A stretch of DNA of 64,000 nt, from positions 88,935 to 152,934 of the forward strand of contig JANYKT010000159.1 of NCBI GenBank assembly GCA_025358085.1, read 5' to 3'. The stretch is from Deltaproteobacteria bacterium (GTDB taxonomy: Bacteria > Myxococcota > Myxococcia > Myxococcales > 40CM-4-68-19). A program made the position numbers and the translations under genes. The notes below the pieces were generated by a model. It was given only the letters and a program-made list of their open reading frames with translations. It did no database searches and had not been told where the DNA came from. Shown here piece by piece: positions 10,869-20,591 of the stretch (position 1 is the first letter of the stretch; every line of letters starts with the position of its first letter).

Positions 10869-11789
10869 TCAGGACCAGAAGAGCCGGACGAGCGTCGCGT
10901 CCCAGCGGGCCAGCATCCAGTCGCCGAGAAGGAGGAACTCGAGCGCGGCCAGCGCCAGAAAGGGGCCGAAGGGGACCGCGTGAGGCGGAGGAACCCAGTC
11001 GTCGATCTCGGAATCGGTTGGCGACAAAGGCCCGATCGCAGGCTCGGTCACACGCTCTGCCGGGGGCGGAATCAGAGACTCTGCCGTGGGCGGGATCAAA
11101 GCCTCTGCAGCGGCCGCGGCAGCCTTCCCCTTTGCCTTTGCCAGCATCGCGATCCCAGCGGCCGCGCCCTGCAGCGACGACAGCATCACCACCGGAAACA
11201 ACGCCTTCCAGCCGAGCCACGCGCCGATGCCCGAGAGCAGCCAGACATCGCCCCAGCCCATGGTCTCGCGCTTGAGCACCTTCTCGCCGAACAGCGCGAT
11301 GGCCGCGAAGAGCGCAAAGCCGATGGCTGCCCCGAGCGCGCTGCCGAGGAAACCGAGCGGCCTATTCCACAGCGGCGACACAAGGCCCAACGCGAGGAGA
11401 GGCCAGGTGATCTGGTGCGGAAGGAGCCAGGTATCGAGGTCGATATAAGCGAGCGAAACCAGCGCCGCCGCAAAGACGAAATAGCCGAGCGAGACGTAGG
11501 ACAAGCCGTAGCTGCGCTCGACCGCGACCGCGAGTACGCCCACGAGCAACTCGACCAGCGGATAACGCGGACTGATGGGCAGGCCGCAGCTGCGGCACTT
11601 GCCCCGCAGCACGAGCCAGGACAAGACGGGCACGTTGTCATACCAGGCGATGGCCAACCGGCAGCGCGGGCAGCGCGAGCGCGGATGGACGATGCTCTCG
11701 CCCTTCGGCACCCGCGCGATGACCACGTTGAGGAAGCTGCCCACCACCGCGCCGACGAAGAACACATAGAGATGGAGCGCGATCTCCAT
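10869..11789 (-). CDS. pilD: type IV prepilin peptidase (A24 family)
   Basis: CPRCRLAIAWYDNVPVLSWLVLRGKCRSCG; MGWGDVWL aspartyl motif. Confidence 0.9.
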   Translation of the reverse strand: MEIALHLYVFFVGAVVGSFLNVVIARVPKGESIVHPRSRCPRCRLAIAWYDNVPVLSWLVLRGKCRSCGLPISPRYPLVELLVGVLAVAVERSYGLSYVSLGYFVFAAALVSLAYIDLDTWLLPHQITWPLLALGLVSPLWNRPLGFLGSALGAAIGFALFAAIALFGEKVLKRETMGWGDVWLLSGIGAWLGWKALFPVVMLSSLQGAAAGIAMLAKAKGKAAAAAAEALIPPTAESLIPPPAERVTEPAIGPLSPTDSEIDDWVPPPHAVPFGPFLALAALEFLLLGDWMLARWDATLVRLFWS

Positions 11790-12751
11790 CAGGAGCTGCT
11801 CGCCTTGCCTCGGGCGCGGGCGACAAACAGCTCCTCGAGCGAGTGCCGGTGCGGCGTCAGCGAGATGAGGGTCGCGCCGGCCGCGACCACGGCGCGAACC
11901 GCGGCCTGCGCTGCAGACGGCTCGGCGAAGGTGAGCACCGTCGCGCGATCGCCCTTGCGGACCTGGCCGCCGAGAGACGAAGCCAGCGCGTCCGGGAGAC
12001 CTTCGGCAACGAGTTCGATGGCGCGCGAGCCCGGCGCGACCAGGTCGGCGAGCGCGCCGCAGTCGGTGAGGCGGCCGTCCACCATAATGCCGACGCGATC
12101 GCAGAGCGCTTCGACGTCGGAGAGGATGTGCGTCGAGAAGAGCACCGTGCGGCCCTCTTCTCTTATCTTGAGTATAATATCTCGAATGTCCTTCCGGCCA
12201 ATGGGGTCCAGCCCGCTCATCGGCTCGTCGAGGATCACTGTCTCCGGATCGCCAATGAGCGCCTGCGCGAGGCCGAGCCGCTGCACCATCCCTTTCGAAA
12301 AGCGGCGGATGGCGCGGTCGGCCCGGCCGGCGAGGCCGACCCGCGAGAGCAGCGCCGCCGCCTGCTTCGTCGCATCGGCGCGCGACAACCCGGCGAGGCG
12401 GCCGGCGAAGACGAGGTACTCGTCACCCCGCAGGAACTCGTACAGGGCGGGGTTCTCCGGCAGGTAGCCGAGCTTGCGGCGCGCAGCGAGCGAGCCCGCC
12501 TGGGCGTCGCCGATCCACGCTTGCCCGGTGGTGGGACGCACGAAGCCGAGCAGCATTTTGATGGTGGTGGTCTTGCCCGCTCCGTTGGGCCCGAGCAGGC
12601 CGAAAATTTCTCCTCGCTTCACCTCGAGCGACAAGTCCTCGACCGCCGGCATCCGGCGCGCCAGGAATCCGACGCGGAAAATCTTGCTGAGGCTCTCTGC
12701 GCGCACCGCGGCCTGCGACGGGCTGCTTCGTGCGGTCTGGCCGTCAATCAT
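11789..12751 (-). CDS. ABC transporter ATP-binding protein (PilH-like by context)
   Basis: LLGPNGAGKTTTIKMLLG, LDEPMSGLDPIGRKD; ATGA overlap with pilD; next to pilA as in the Myxococcus pilGHI arrangement. Confidence 0.85.
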   Translation of the reverse strand: MIDGQTARSSPSQAAVRAESLSKIFRVGFLARRMPAVEDLSLEVKRGEIFGLLGPNGAGKTTTIKMLLGFVRPTTGQAWIGDAQAGSLAARRKLGYLPENPALYEFLRGDEYLVFAGRLAGLSRADATKQAAALLSRVGLAGRADRAIRRFSKGMVQRLGLAQALIGDPETVILDEPMSGLDPIGRKDIRDIILKIREEGRTVLFSTHILSDVEALCDRVGIMVDGRLTDCGALADLVAPGSRAIELVAEGLPDALASSLGGQVRKGDRATVLTFAEPSAAQAAVRAVVAAGATLISLTPHRHSLEELFVARARGKASSS

Positions 12752-12962
12752 CTTGCTTGTCTAACGCGCACTCTGTCCGATGGGCAATCGCAGAGAGACA
12801 CCGGTGGGCAACCCGGAGCCAATGCGTCCTCACTAAGGGTCAAGGTGGGCTGACACGGCCTGCTCCCCGATGGACATAATTTGTCACTCAAATCCGCTAC
12901 GCACTCCGGGCTTTTTGGCCTGCGGGGGAATCCATAGAGGAGCCGACCAGTTTCCGGGAGGC

Positions 12963-12978
12963 TGGCAGACAACTTGCT
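12963..12978 (+). promoter_or_regulatory. sigma-54 (-24/-12) promoter of pilA
   Basis: TGGCA-GACAAC-TTGCT matches consensus TGGCAc-N5-TTGCw with exact spacing, 53 bp upstream of the pilA ATG; pilR encodes a GAFTGA sigma-54 activator. Confidence 0.85.
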
Positions 12979-13030
12979 ATAAAGCTCGGCAACCCGCTGG
13001 CCTCCCCCCGCCGGCTCAAGGAGCAACACC

Positions 13031-13642
13031 ATGAAGAAGATGATGAAGGGCTTCACCCTGATCGAGCTGATGATCGTCGTTGCGATCATCGGCATCCTCG
13101 CCGCAATCGCCATCCCGAACTTCATCAAGTTCCAGGCGCGCTCCAAGCAGTCGGAAGCGAAGTCCAATTTGAAGGCGATGTTCACCGCCGAGAAGTCCTT
13201 CTTCCAGGAGAAGGATCGCTACTCGAACCTGACCGGAGAAGTCGGCTTCTCGCCGGAGCGCAACAACCGCTACAATTACTACCTCTCCGGCACGACAGGC
13301 ACGTCCGAAAATCGCTCTGCTATCGCTCCGACGACCGTTCCGGCGACGGACACCGGTATCTCGGCCGACGCGTACAAGAACTACGCGGTCACTGCGGCTG
13401 TGGCCTCCTTTTGCGGCGGCACTCTCGGGATCTCCCCTTCTGCGCAGGTCGGTACCCTGCTCGGCACTTCGGTCTTCGAGGGCGAGGCCATCGGCAACAT
13501 CGACACGGACGCGGTCATGGATCAGTGGACCATCGCGACTGAGTCCCGCGTCGGCGTGGCAACCTGCGACTCGAACCCCACCGTCGGCCTGAACATCGCC
13601 TCCGGCGAGGCCGCGAACGACCAGAACGACGTGAACCGCTAG
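13031..13642 (+). CDS. pilA: major type IV pilin
   Basis: [51 protein letters not shown] prepilin signature. Confidence 0.96.
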   Translation: MKKMMKGFTLIELMIVVAIIGILAAIAIPNFIKFQARSKQSEAKSNLKAMFTAEKSFFQEKDRYSNLTGEVGFSPERNNRYNYYLSGTTGTSENRSAIAPTTVPATDTGISADAYKNYAVTAAVASFCGGTLGISPSAQVGTLLGTSVFEGEAIGNIDTDAVMDQWTIATESRVGVATCDSNPTVGLNIASGEAANDQNDVNR

Positions 13643-13672
13643 TCTTTCCAGCCACACCGTGTTTGCAAAGGG

Positions 13673-13709
13673 AGGGCGGCCACCGCGAGGTGTCCGCCCT
13701 TCACTTTTT
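13673..13709 (+). terminator. Rho-independent terminator after pilA
   Basis: AGGGCGGcCACC-gcga-GGTGtCCGCCCT stem-loop followed by TCACTTTTTC. Confidence 0.8.
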
Positions 13710-13738
13710 CAAGCAGCCGTTGTTGCCCGAAGGCTAGG

Positions 13739-14662
13739 ATGTCCGCCGTGACCCGCTCCTTGCTCAGTTTGGGTCTCTTGCTCGGCTTCGGCAGCGCCAC
13801 TGCGGCCCTTCGCTCCAGCGCGGTCGCGAGGCAGCCGTCAAAGCCGGAGCTCCAGTTCGACATCCCGGCGTTCCCTATCGAGGTGGCCAAGCCATTCTCC
13901 TTTGGCCTGAGCTCGCTGGTCTCTGACTTGACTTTCCTCGAAGCCATCCAGGTCAACGGCGCGCGGAAACAGAGCACCTCGCTCGCCCAGGGGAGAAACG
14001 ATGACCGCGTCCTTTCCCGCCTGCTGCAATACTCGGTGGACCTCGACCCCAAGTTCCGCGGCGCCTATCGCTTCACGGCCGCCGCATTGCCGCGGCACAC
14101 GAGCGACGGCTACGCCGCGAACGTTTTCGCCACCGAGCAGATCCTGCGCACCGGTGTCCGCGAGCGCCCCGACGACTGGCAGATAGCCTTCCAGCTCGGT
14201 TTCATCGAATCCTTCTATCTCGGCAAGATTCGTGAAGCCGGCGACGCGATGGCACGGGCGGCAAGGCTCGAGGGCGCGCCCCGCTACATCGGCCTGCTCG
14301 CCACGCGGCTCCAGGCCGAATCCGGAGATCTCGCAACCGCCGAGCAGATGGCCTCCGAGATGGAGGCCCAGGCAAGCGAAGAGGCCACGCGGGACACCTG
14401 GCACCAGCGCATCCTCGATCTGCAGGTCGAGCGGGAGCTGCGAAAAATCGAAACCGCGGCAGCGCAGTTCAAGGCCCGGACCGGGGGCGCGGCCCGGGAC
14501 GTTGCCACGCTGGTGGCGTCGCACGATCTTCCCGCCCTGCCCCACGAGCCCCGCGGCGGCAATTACCTGCTCCAGCCCGATGGCGAGGCCCGCTCGACCG
14601 CCACGCCCCGCCTGCGCATCCGCGGTCGCTTCGGCACGCAGTCCGGTCTCATCGCGCAGTAA
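13739..14662 (+). CDS. TPR-like protein upstream of the ABC permease (PilG-like by synteny)
   Basis: 307 aa, N-terminal hydrophobic segment, helical repeats; position between pilA and an ABC-2 permease. Confidence 0.65.
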   Translation: MSAVTRSLLSLGLLLGFGSATAALRSSAVARQPSKPELQFDIPAFPIEVAKPFSFGLSSLVSDLTFLEAIQVNGARKQSTSLAQGRNDDRVLSRLLQYSVDLDPKFRGAYRFTAAALPRHTSDGYAANVFATEQILRTGVRERPDDWQIAFQLGFIESFYLGKIREAGDAMARAARLEGAPRYIGLLATRLQAESGDLATAEQMASEMEAQASEEATRDTWHQRILDLQVERELRKIETAAAQFKARTGGAARDVATLVASHDLPALPHEPRGGNYLLQPDGEARSTATPRLRIRGRFGTQSGLIAQ

Positions 14663-14674
14663 AGAAAGGCGCTT

Positions 14675-15445
14675 ATGGTCTCGACCGTCGCCGTCCTCGC
14701 CTGGAATACCGTCCGCGAGCTCGTGCGCAACAAGCTCCTCTACAATCTCTTCCTCTTCGCTGCCCTGCTCATCGCCAGCTCGATGTTCGTGGCCCAGCTC
14801 ACCATCGGACAGTGGGATCGCATCATCCTCGACCAGGGACTCGCGGCCATCGAAGTGGTGGGCGCGCTGGTCGCTGTCCTCATCGGCGTGAACCTCATCG
14901 CCGGCGAGATCGAACGCAAGACCATCTTCGCGACCCTGGCGAAGCCCGTCTCCCGCGGCGTCTTCGTCGTCGGGCGCTACTTCGGCCTGCTCGCGGTGCT
15001 GGTGGTGAACGTCGCGGTCATGCTCGCGCTGCTCGCAGTCGTGCTGCATCTCGCAGGCTACGCGCTGTCTTTGACCGCGCTTGAGGCGGGCCTGCTCATC
15101 GGGGTCGAACTCGCGCTGGTGGCGTCGGTCGCGACCCTCTTCTCCAGCTTCTCGACGCCGATCCTGGCGGCGGGGTTTTCCATTTCCTTCTTCCTCATCG
15201 GCCATCTGCTGGGCGACCTGCGCGCGTTCGGCGACCGCTCGAAGAGTGGACTCGCGCGCGCCCTGACCCATTTTTCCTACCGGCTTCTGCCTGACCTCGA
15301 GCTGCTGAATCTCAAGTCGCAGGCAGCCAGCCAGTTGCCCGTCGACCCAGGCTTCGTCCTGCGCTCGGCGGGTTACGGACTCGCGTACGCGGCAGTGCTG
15401 CTGGTGCTGGCGACTCTCATCTTCCGGCGGCGCGACCTCAAGTAG
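14675..15445 (+). CDS. ABC-2 type permease (PilI-like by synteny)
   Basis: 256 aa, six apparent TM segments, NLIAGEIERKTIFATLAKPVSR motif of ABC-2 permeases. Confidence 0.8.
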   Translation: MVSTVAVLAWNTVRELVRNKLLYNLFLFAALLIASSMFVAQLTIGQWDRIILDQGLAAIEVVGALVAVLIGVNLIAGEIERKTIFATLAKPVSRGVFVVGRYFGLLAVLVVNVAVMLALLAVVLHLAGYALSLTALEAGLLIGVELALVASVATLFSSFSTPILAAGFSISFFLIGHLLGDLRAFGDRSKSGLARALTHFSYRLLPDLELLNLKSQAASQLPVDPGFVLRSAGYGLAYAAVLLVLATLIFRRRDLK

Positions 15446-15626
15446 ACAAACATGTCGAGCGCGGCGGCGTTGCAGCAGCCTCGTGCCCGCGCGCACTCAG
15501 CGAATTTGACGAACCGCCGCGACCGGCCGGTAAGCGGGAGTATGACGCGAAGGTTTGCACCAGCATCACGTCGGCTGCTGCGCTCGACCAGGGTTGGCCA
15601 TGCTCCGCCACTTGAGGGGGTCGTGT

Positions 15627-17342
15627 TCAGAACAGCTTTGCTTCGTGCTCCGCGATGTCGTTCGCGAGCGCGGCATCTCCTCGTTTCAGCGCCGCTGCCC
15701 GCAAGAGCTGGAGATTGCGCCTCGCCGGAACGTTGCCGGGCCACTGCGCAAGGCTGCGGATGATCGCTTGGGCCGCGCCGTGCAGATCGCCCTCGTCGCG
15801 CAAGACCAGGCCCAGGTTGTTCCACGCCTCGGAATAGACGGGACGCAGCCGCACCGCCTCTTCGAGCGAGGCTTGTGCTTCCTGCAGCCGGCCTGCCTTG
15901 CGGTAGAGATTGCCCAAGTTGTAGTGCGCTTCCGAGAACGACGGCGTGAGCTGAAGCGCCTCGCGATATCTGTCCGCCGCCGCCGCCGGCTGTCCTTCCT
16001 GGTCAAGCACCACTCCCCAGTTGAAGAGCAGCATCGCGTCTTTGGGCGCGCGCGGATATCCGGGTAGATTGGCGAAGAGCGCGACGCCGAAACCTATGCA
16101 AATGGCGAGAGCTAGCTTTCGACCGCGTAAACGAGCAGCCTCAATCAATGCTGGCGCGGCAAGCAGCGTCAGCACGGGCACCAACGGCAACCTGTAGCGC
16201 GCCAGCACGAAAAACGCCGTCACCGACGCAGCCAGACTGACCGCGAGCGCGGCCAAAATCCACGACCAGCGCTTTTTGACGACCAACAAACCTACCGCTG
16301 CGAGCGGCAGAAGAACACCGAAGTGCCAGATCGAATCCAGCGCGCGCAAGAGCCAAGACCAGCGTGCGCCGAAATAGAGGTCTTCGGTATCGGGTAACTC
16401 GTAGGCGTTCCCGACGTAGACGACTTTCTTCAGCATGAGCCACAACCAGCGACCAGGCTGCGCGGCGATCTGCTTGAAAACAAGACTCCGCCAATGCGTC
16501 GAGACTTCGCCAGGGGTCAGCTTGCGGCCCTCCGCGTGCTCGGCCAGGGCCGTCGCGTCTTCCCGTTCGAAGCGTGCGTTGCCACGGCCGGGCAACAGCG
16601 GCACGTAGCTGCCGTCGGCCTCGGGGCCATTCCCGATATAGAGGTTGGTGCCCAGGTTCGAGGTGGTCAGCAGCCATTCGCCCGAGACGTGATGGTTGCG
16701 CGCCACCACCAGGCCGAGCGTCAACAAAAGCCCCAGTCCATAGAGCGCGGCGTTTATAAGACGCCTCCGTGGCTGCAAACAGAGGGCGACCACGGGGACC
16801 CAGACGAGGGCATTCTCCCTCGTTAATGCCAAAAGTCCCAAGGTGGCGCCCACAGCCATCCAGCGCGGCTGAGCGCGAGCGAGAAGGAGCAGCAGCAAGG
16901 CTACAAGAAACAACGCGAGGCTCTCTTTTTGCACCTGCAGATCGGCGAAGATGGCCGGAGGATAGAAGGCGAGCATCAGCCCCGCGCATAGAGCAACTGA
17001 GCGCGAATACAACGAACGCGCGGCCATGGTGAGCAAGGCGCAGCCGCCCGCGCCCAGCGCCACCTGCAGCAGGTAGACCATAAGCAGGCGATGGCCAAGG
17101 AGAATGCGCGCCAGCGCCAGGACATAAGGATAGAGCGGCGCTTGGTAGAAGGCCTCCTGGCCCAGCCAATCGCCAGCGGCGATGCGTCCCGCCCACTCCC
17201 AAAACACCTTGGAGTCACCGACCAGGTGGCTTTGGAAAGGCATCGGCCACAGTTGCCAGAGGCAAAGGAGGCGCACCGCCAGCGCCGCGGCGAAGATGCC
17301 TGCGAAATCGAGCCAACGCCGAGGCCGCTCGAGGTCTGGCAT
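15627..17342 (-). CDS. glycosyltransferase family 39-like membrane protein with C-terminal TPRs
   Basis: 571 aa; N-terminal GT39/PMT-like TM region (HLVGDSKVFWEWA, YPPAIFADLQVQKESLALF), C-terminal TPR units (SEAHYNLGNLYRKAGRLQEA). Confidence 0.8.
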   Translation of the reverse strand: MPDLERPRRWLDFAGIFAAALAVRLLCLWQLWPMPFQSHLVGDSKVFWEWAGRIAAGDWLGQEAFYQAPLYPYVLALARILLGHRLLMVYLLQVALGAGGCALLTMAARSLYSRSVALCAGLMLAFYPPAIFADLQVQKESLALFLVALLLLLLARAQPRWMAVGATLGLLALTRENALVWVPVVALCLQPRRRLINAALYGLGLLLTLGLVVARNHHVSGEWLLTTSNLGTNLYIGNGPEADGSYVPLLPGRGNARFEREDATALAEHAEGRKLTPGEVSTHWRSLVFKQIAAQPGRWLWLMLKKVVYVGNAYELPDTEDLYFGARWSWLLRALDSIWHFGVLLPLAAVGLLVVKKRWSWILAALAVSLAASVTAFFVLARYRLPLVPVLTLLAAPALIEAARLRGRKLALAICIGFGVALFANLPGYPRAPKDAMLLFNWGVVLDQEGQPAAAADRYREALQLTPSFSEAHYNLGNLYRKAGRLQEAQASLEEAVRLRPVYSEAWNNLGLVLRDEGDLHGAAQAIIRSLAQWPGNVPARRNLQLLRAAALKRGDAALANDIAEHEAKLF

Positions 17343-17458
17343 CCCGCGACCCTATCAGACGCCTCTACGGCCGGCCGATCGACGATGAGTGACAGACGAG
17401 TCGGCAGTGTCTGAGTTATCCGCCTGGCCCTCCGCGTCCGAGGATGCCGGCGAGCCTG

Positions 17459-18880
17459 TCACGCAGGGCCCGGCTCGGTCTCGTCGTCGTCGCCGTCCGT
17501 CACTCCCGACAATTTCTTCAGCCGGTGCCGAAACTGCCGGAAGGTGAGCCCGAGCAGCGCCGCGGCATTCTTCTTCACCCCACCCGCCTGCGCGAGCGCG
17601 CGCTCGATCAGGCCCTGCTCGATGCCCGACAGGTGCGCCTCGAGAGAGAATCCCTGCGGCAACGCACCCTCGGGGAGCAAACCCCCCGCGGCGCCCGGCG
17701 GCCGCAGCGGCGCCGGCAGCGCATCGAGAGTCACCTCCGGCCCATCCGACAAAGTCACCGCGCGCTCGATCAGGTTCTCTAACTCGCGCACGTTGCCGGG
17801 AAAGTCGTAGCCGTCCAGCCGCTTTTTCGCTTCGCGGCTGAGCTCCAGATCCCCTCGCGCGTGCTCGGCGCCGAAGCGTCGGAGGAAGTGATCCGACAAA
17901 AGCAACACGTCCTCGCGGCGCTCGCGCAGCGGCGGTACGCGCAGCTGGATAACGTTCAGCCGATAGTAGAGATCTTCGCGGAATCGCCCCGCCTGCACCT
18001 CATTCACCAGCACCCGATTGGTCGCGGCCACCAGGCGGACGTCGACCTCCTCGTCGTCGGTAGCGCCCACCGCCCGAACGCGCCGCTCCTGGATCACGCG
18101 CAACAGCTTCACTTGCAGCGCGAGCGAAAGTTCGCCGATCTCGTCGAGGAAGAGCGTGCCGCCGTTCGCGGCCTGGAAGAGGCCTTGCTTCGCCGTCGCG
18201 GCGCCGGTGAACGCGCCGCGCACATGGCCGAACAGCTCGCTCTCGATCAACCCCTCGGGGATGGCGCCGCAGTTGACCGCGATGAACGGCGCCTGCGCGC
18301 GCGGGCTCTTCCGGTGTAGCGCGCGCGCCACCAATTCCTTGCCCACGCCGCTCTCGCCGGTGACCAGCACCGTGGTGCGCGAGGGCGCGACCTTGTCCAC
18401 CAGCTGGTAAACCGCCTGCATGGCGACGCTGCGCCCGATCAGTCCCTCGAAGCGGCCGCGCCCTGCAAGCTGCTCCCGCAACAAAGCGTTGTCGCGAGCC
18501 AGCCGGATCTTGTCGAGCGCGCCCCGGACCCGGTTGAGCAACTCCTCGGGGTTGAGGTGCGCGGTCTTGGTGACGAAGTCATAGGCGCCAAGCCGGGTGG
18601 CCGTCAGGCCGGCCTCCATGGTGGCGAACGCAGTCATGACGATGACCTCCGACTGCGGCCGCACCTGCTTGACATGGCGGAGCACGTCCAGACCGCTGCC
18701 GCGCCCGAGACGCAGGTCGGTGATCACCACGTCGTGCTGGTGCTCGGTGAAGAGCTTCAGGGCCGCGGGCACATCGGCCGCCGCGTCGACCTGGAAATTG
18801 CTGTCCTTGAAGTGGACGTCGAGCAGCTCGCGCATCGACGCGCTGTCGTCCACGACGAGGAGCCTTACTTGCGCGCCCAT
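17459..18880 (-). CDS. pilR: sigma-54-dependent NtrC-family response regulator PilR
   Basis: Receiver domain (LLVVDDSASMRELL), AAA+ GESGVGKEL, GAFTGA loop, C-terminal HTH; downstream of pilS; start MGAQVRLL. Confidence 0.92.
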   Translation of the reverse strand: MGAQVRLLVVDDSASMRELLDVHFKDSNFQVDAAADVPAALKLFTEHQHDVVITDLRLGRGSGLDVLRHVKQVRPQSEVIVMTAFATMEAGLTATRLGAYDFVTKTAHLNPEELLNRVRGALDKIRLARDNALLREQLAGRGRFEGLIGRSVAMQAVYQLVDKVAPSRTTVLVTGESGVGKELVARALHRKSPRAQAPFIAVNCGAIPEGLIESELFGHVRGAFTGAATAKQGLFQAANGGTLFLDEIGELSLALQVKLLRVIQERRVRAVGATDDEEVDVRLVAATNRVLVNEVQAGRFREDLYYRLNVIQLRVPPLRERREDVLLLSDHFLRRFGAEHARGDLELSREAKKRLDGYDFPGNVRELENLIERAVTLSDGPEVTLDALPAPLRPPGAAGGLLPEGALPQGFSLEAHLSGIEQGLIERALAQAGGVKKNAAALLGLTFRQFRHRLKKLSGVTDGDDDETEPGPA

Positions 18881-18915
18881 CGCCTTCTCATAGCTGATCT
18901 GCCGCCGCTGCGCCT

Positions 18916-20586
18916 TCAGGCGGAAGCGAGCGCGGGCGAAGCCGGGAGCACGACACGCACCGTGGTACCGCGGCCCGGAGCACTGACCACCGCGATCTCT
19001 CCGCCGTGCGCCTCGACGATGCGGTGCACGATGGCGAGCCCCAGCCCGGTGCCATTCTCCTTGGTGGTGAAGAACGGGTCGAAGACGCGGTTCAGATCCT
19101 CCTGCTCGATGCCGGGCCCGGTGTCTTCCACCTCGATGATGGCGTGCCCCGAAACGGAGCGCACCCGCACCCGGACCGCGCCGGTTTGCTTCATCGCGTC
19201 GGCCGCGTTCGAGAGCAGGTTCCAGAGCACCTGCCGCAGCTGGCTTGAATCGGCATTCACCCAGAGCGCCTCCCCCGGCTCGGACACGATGCGAAGGTCC
19301 TGCGCCGACGGATCCTCCTGAAACATCGTCAGCGTCTCGTCGATCAACTGGGAGAGGAGAACGACTGCGAGCTGCGGCTGCGACGGGCGCGCGAAGGCGA
19401 GGAAGTCCGTCACCAGCGCCTCCAGCCGCTCGCCCTCGCGCGAGACGATCTGCATCAGCCGCCGGTCCTTCTCGCTGAAGGCCTTCGCCTTGCCGAGCAG
19501 CGCAATCGATCCGCACATCGAGGCCAGGGGATTTCGTATCTCGTGCGCCAGTCCGGCCGCCAGCTTCCCTACGGCAGCGAGGCGATCGGCGCGGCGCACC
19601 GCCTCTTCCATCCGCCGCAGCTCAGTGAGATCGTGCAGCACGATCACGTGGCCCGGCCGGCCCGCCAGCGGTGACGCGGCGTAGTTGACCACCCGCGTCT
19701 CGCCCGCGCTGTTGACCAGCAGGGTCTCGCCGCGCGGCGCCTCGGCCATGGCGGCGGAGAGAGCAGAAAATCGGTTTGCCAGCGGCTCGCCCTGCAAGTC
19801 GCGCGTGCGGAAGCCGGTCAGCTCGGCGCCATACCGGTTGATGTGCAGCACGGCACCCTCGCCATCGATGGTGAGGATGCCCGACAGCGCCGATTGCAGG
19901 ATGCTCTCGTGGAGCGCTTCGAGACCCTTCAGTTCCGTCTCGCGCTGCGCCAACTCGGTGCGGGCGCCCTGCAGCGCTTCGGCGAGGTGCGCCGCCAGCA
20001 TGGCCGTGAGCAGGAAAGCAGAAAGATTGGCGCCCAGCGTGAGCAGCAGCCGCGGCGTCGTAAGCTGCGCACGGTCTCCGAAGGCCATGGGGAGCGCGAT
20101 CCACGATTGGTCCATGCCGAGGCCCAGCAGGCAGAAGGCGACCCCGGACATCAGCGCGCCCAGGAGCGCCCCGCGGCGGCCGAGGCCAATGGCCGCGTTC
20201 ACGATGGCCAGCGGATAGAGGATGGTGAAGATGCTCTCGGCGCCGCCGGTCAGGTAGACGAGCCCGCTCGCGGCGATGATGTCGCCGGCGATCTGTCCGT
20301 GCGCGACGAAAGAGAGGTGCTTGCGCGAACGCAGGAACCAGACCGAGACCAGCGAGCCCAGATAAATGCTGCCGATGATGACGTAGAGCAGCGCTTCGAC
20401 GCGTCGAGGGAAATTCTCGGCGCCGCCCGGACTGAGCGTGAGGGTCGCGGTAGCGATGAGCAGCGCGGTGCCCACCAGCAGGCGAACGCCGGTGAGCAGC
20501 AGCAGCTTGCGGAAGAGGTCGGTCCCCGGCCCCGGCGCCCGCTCAGGCAAGAACGGAGGCCGGCTGGCGACGGGCAGGGATTCCAC
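18916..20586 (-). CDS. pilS: sensor histidine kinase PilS
   Basis: N-terminal TM region, PAS, GLAHEIRNPLASM H-box, HATPase DTGPGI; pil context. Confidence 0.9.
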   Translation of the reverse strand: MESLPVASRPPFLPERAPGPGTDLFRKLLLLTGVRLLVGTALLIATATLTLSPGGAENFPRRVEALLYVIIGSIYLGSLVSVWFLRSRKHLSFVAHGQIAGDIIAASGLVYLTGGAESIFTILYPLAIVNAAIGLGRRGALLGALMSGVAFCLLGLGMDQSWIALPMAFGDRAQLTTPRLLLTLGANLSAFLLTAMLAAHLAEALQGARTELAQRETELKGLEALHESILQSALSGILTIDGEGAVLHINRYGAELTGFRTRDLQGEPLANRFSALSAAMAEAPRGETLLVNSAGETRVVNYAASPLAGRPGHVIVLHDLTELRRMEEAVRRADRLAAVGKLAAGLAHEIRNPLASMCGSIALLGKAKAFSEKDRRLMQIVSREGERLEALVTDFLAFARPSQPQLAVVLLSQLIDETLTMFQEDPSAQDLRIVSEPGEALWVNADSSQLRQVLWNLLSNAADAMKQTGAVRVRVRSVSGHAIIEVEDTGPGIEQEDLNRVFDPFFTTKENGTGLGLAIVHRIVEAHGGEIAVVSAPGRGTTVRVVLPASPALASA

Positions 20587-20591
20587 CGCGG

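Noticed and set aside
13838-15496. 552-aa minus-strand ORF opposite pilG/pilI-like genes
   Set aside because: Antisense artefact of GC-rich third positions; sense genes have coherent TM and repeat structure.
18881-19516. N-terminal 212 codons of the 685-aa ORF containing pilR
   Set aside because: Out-of-frame translation of pilS coding sequence; PilR starts at MGAQVRLL (18880).
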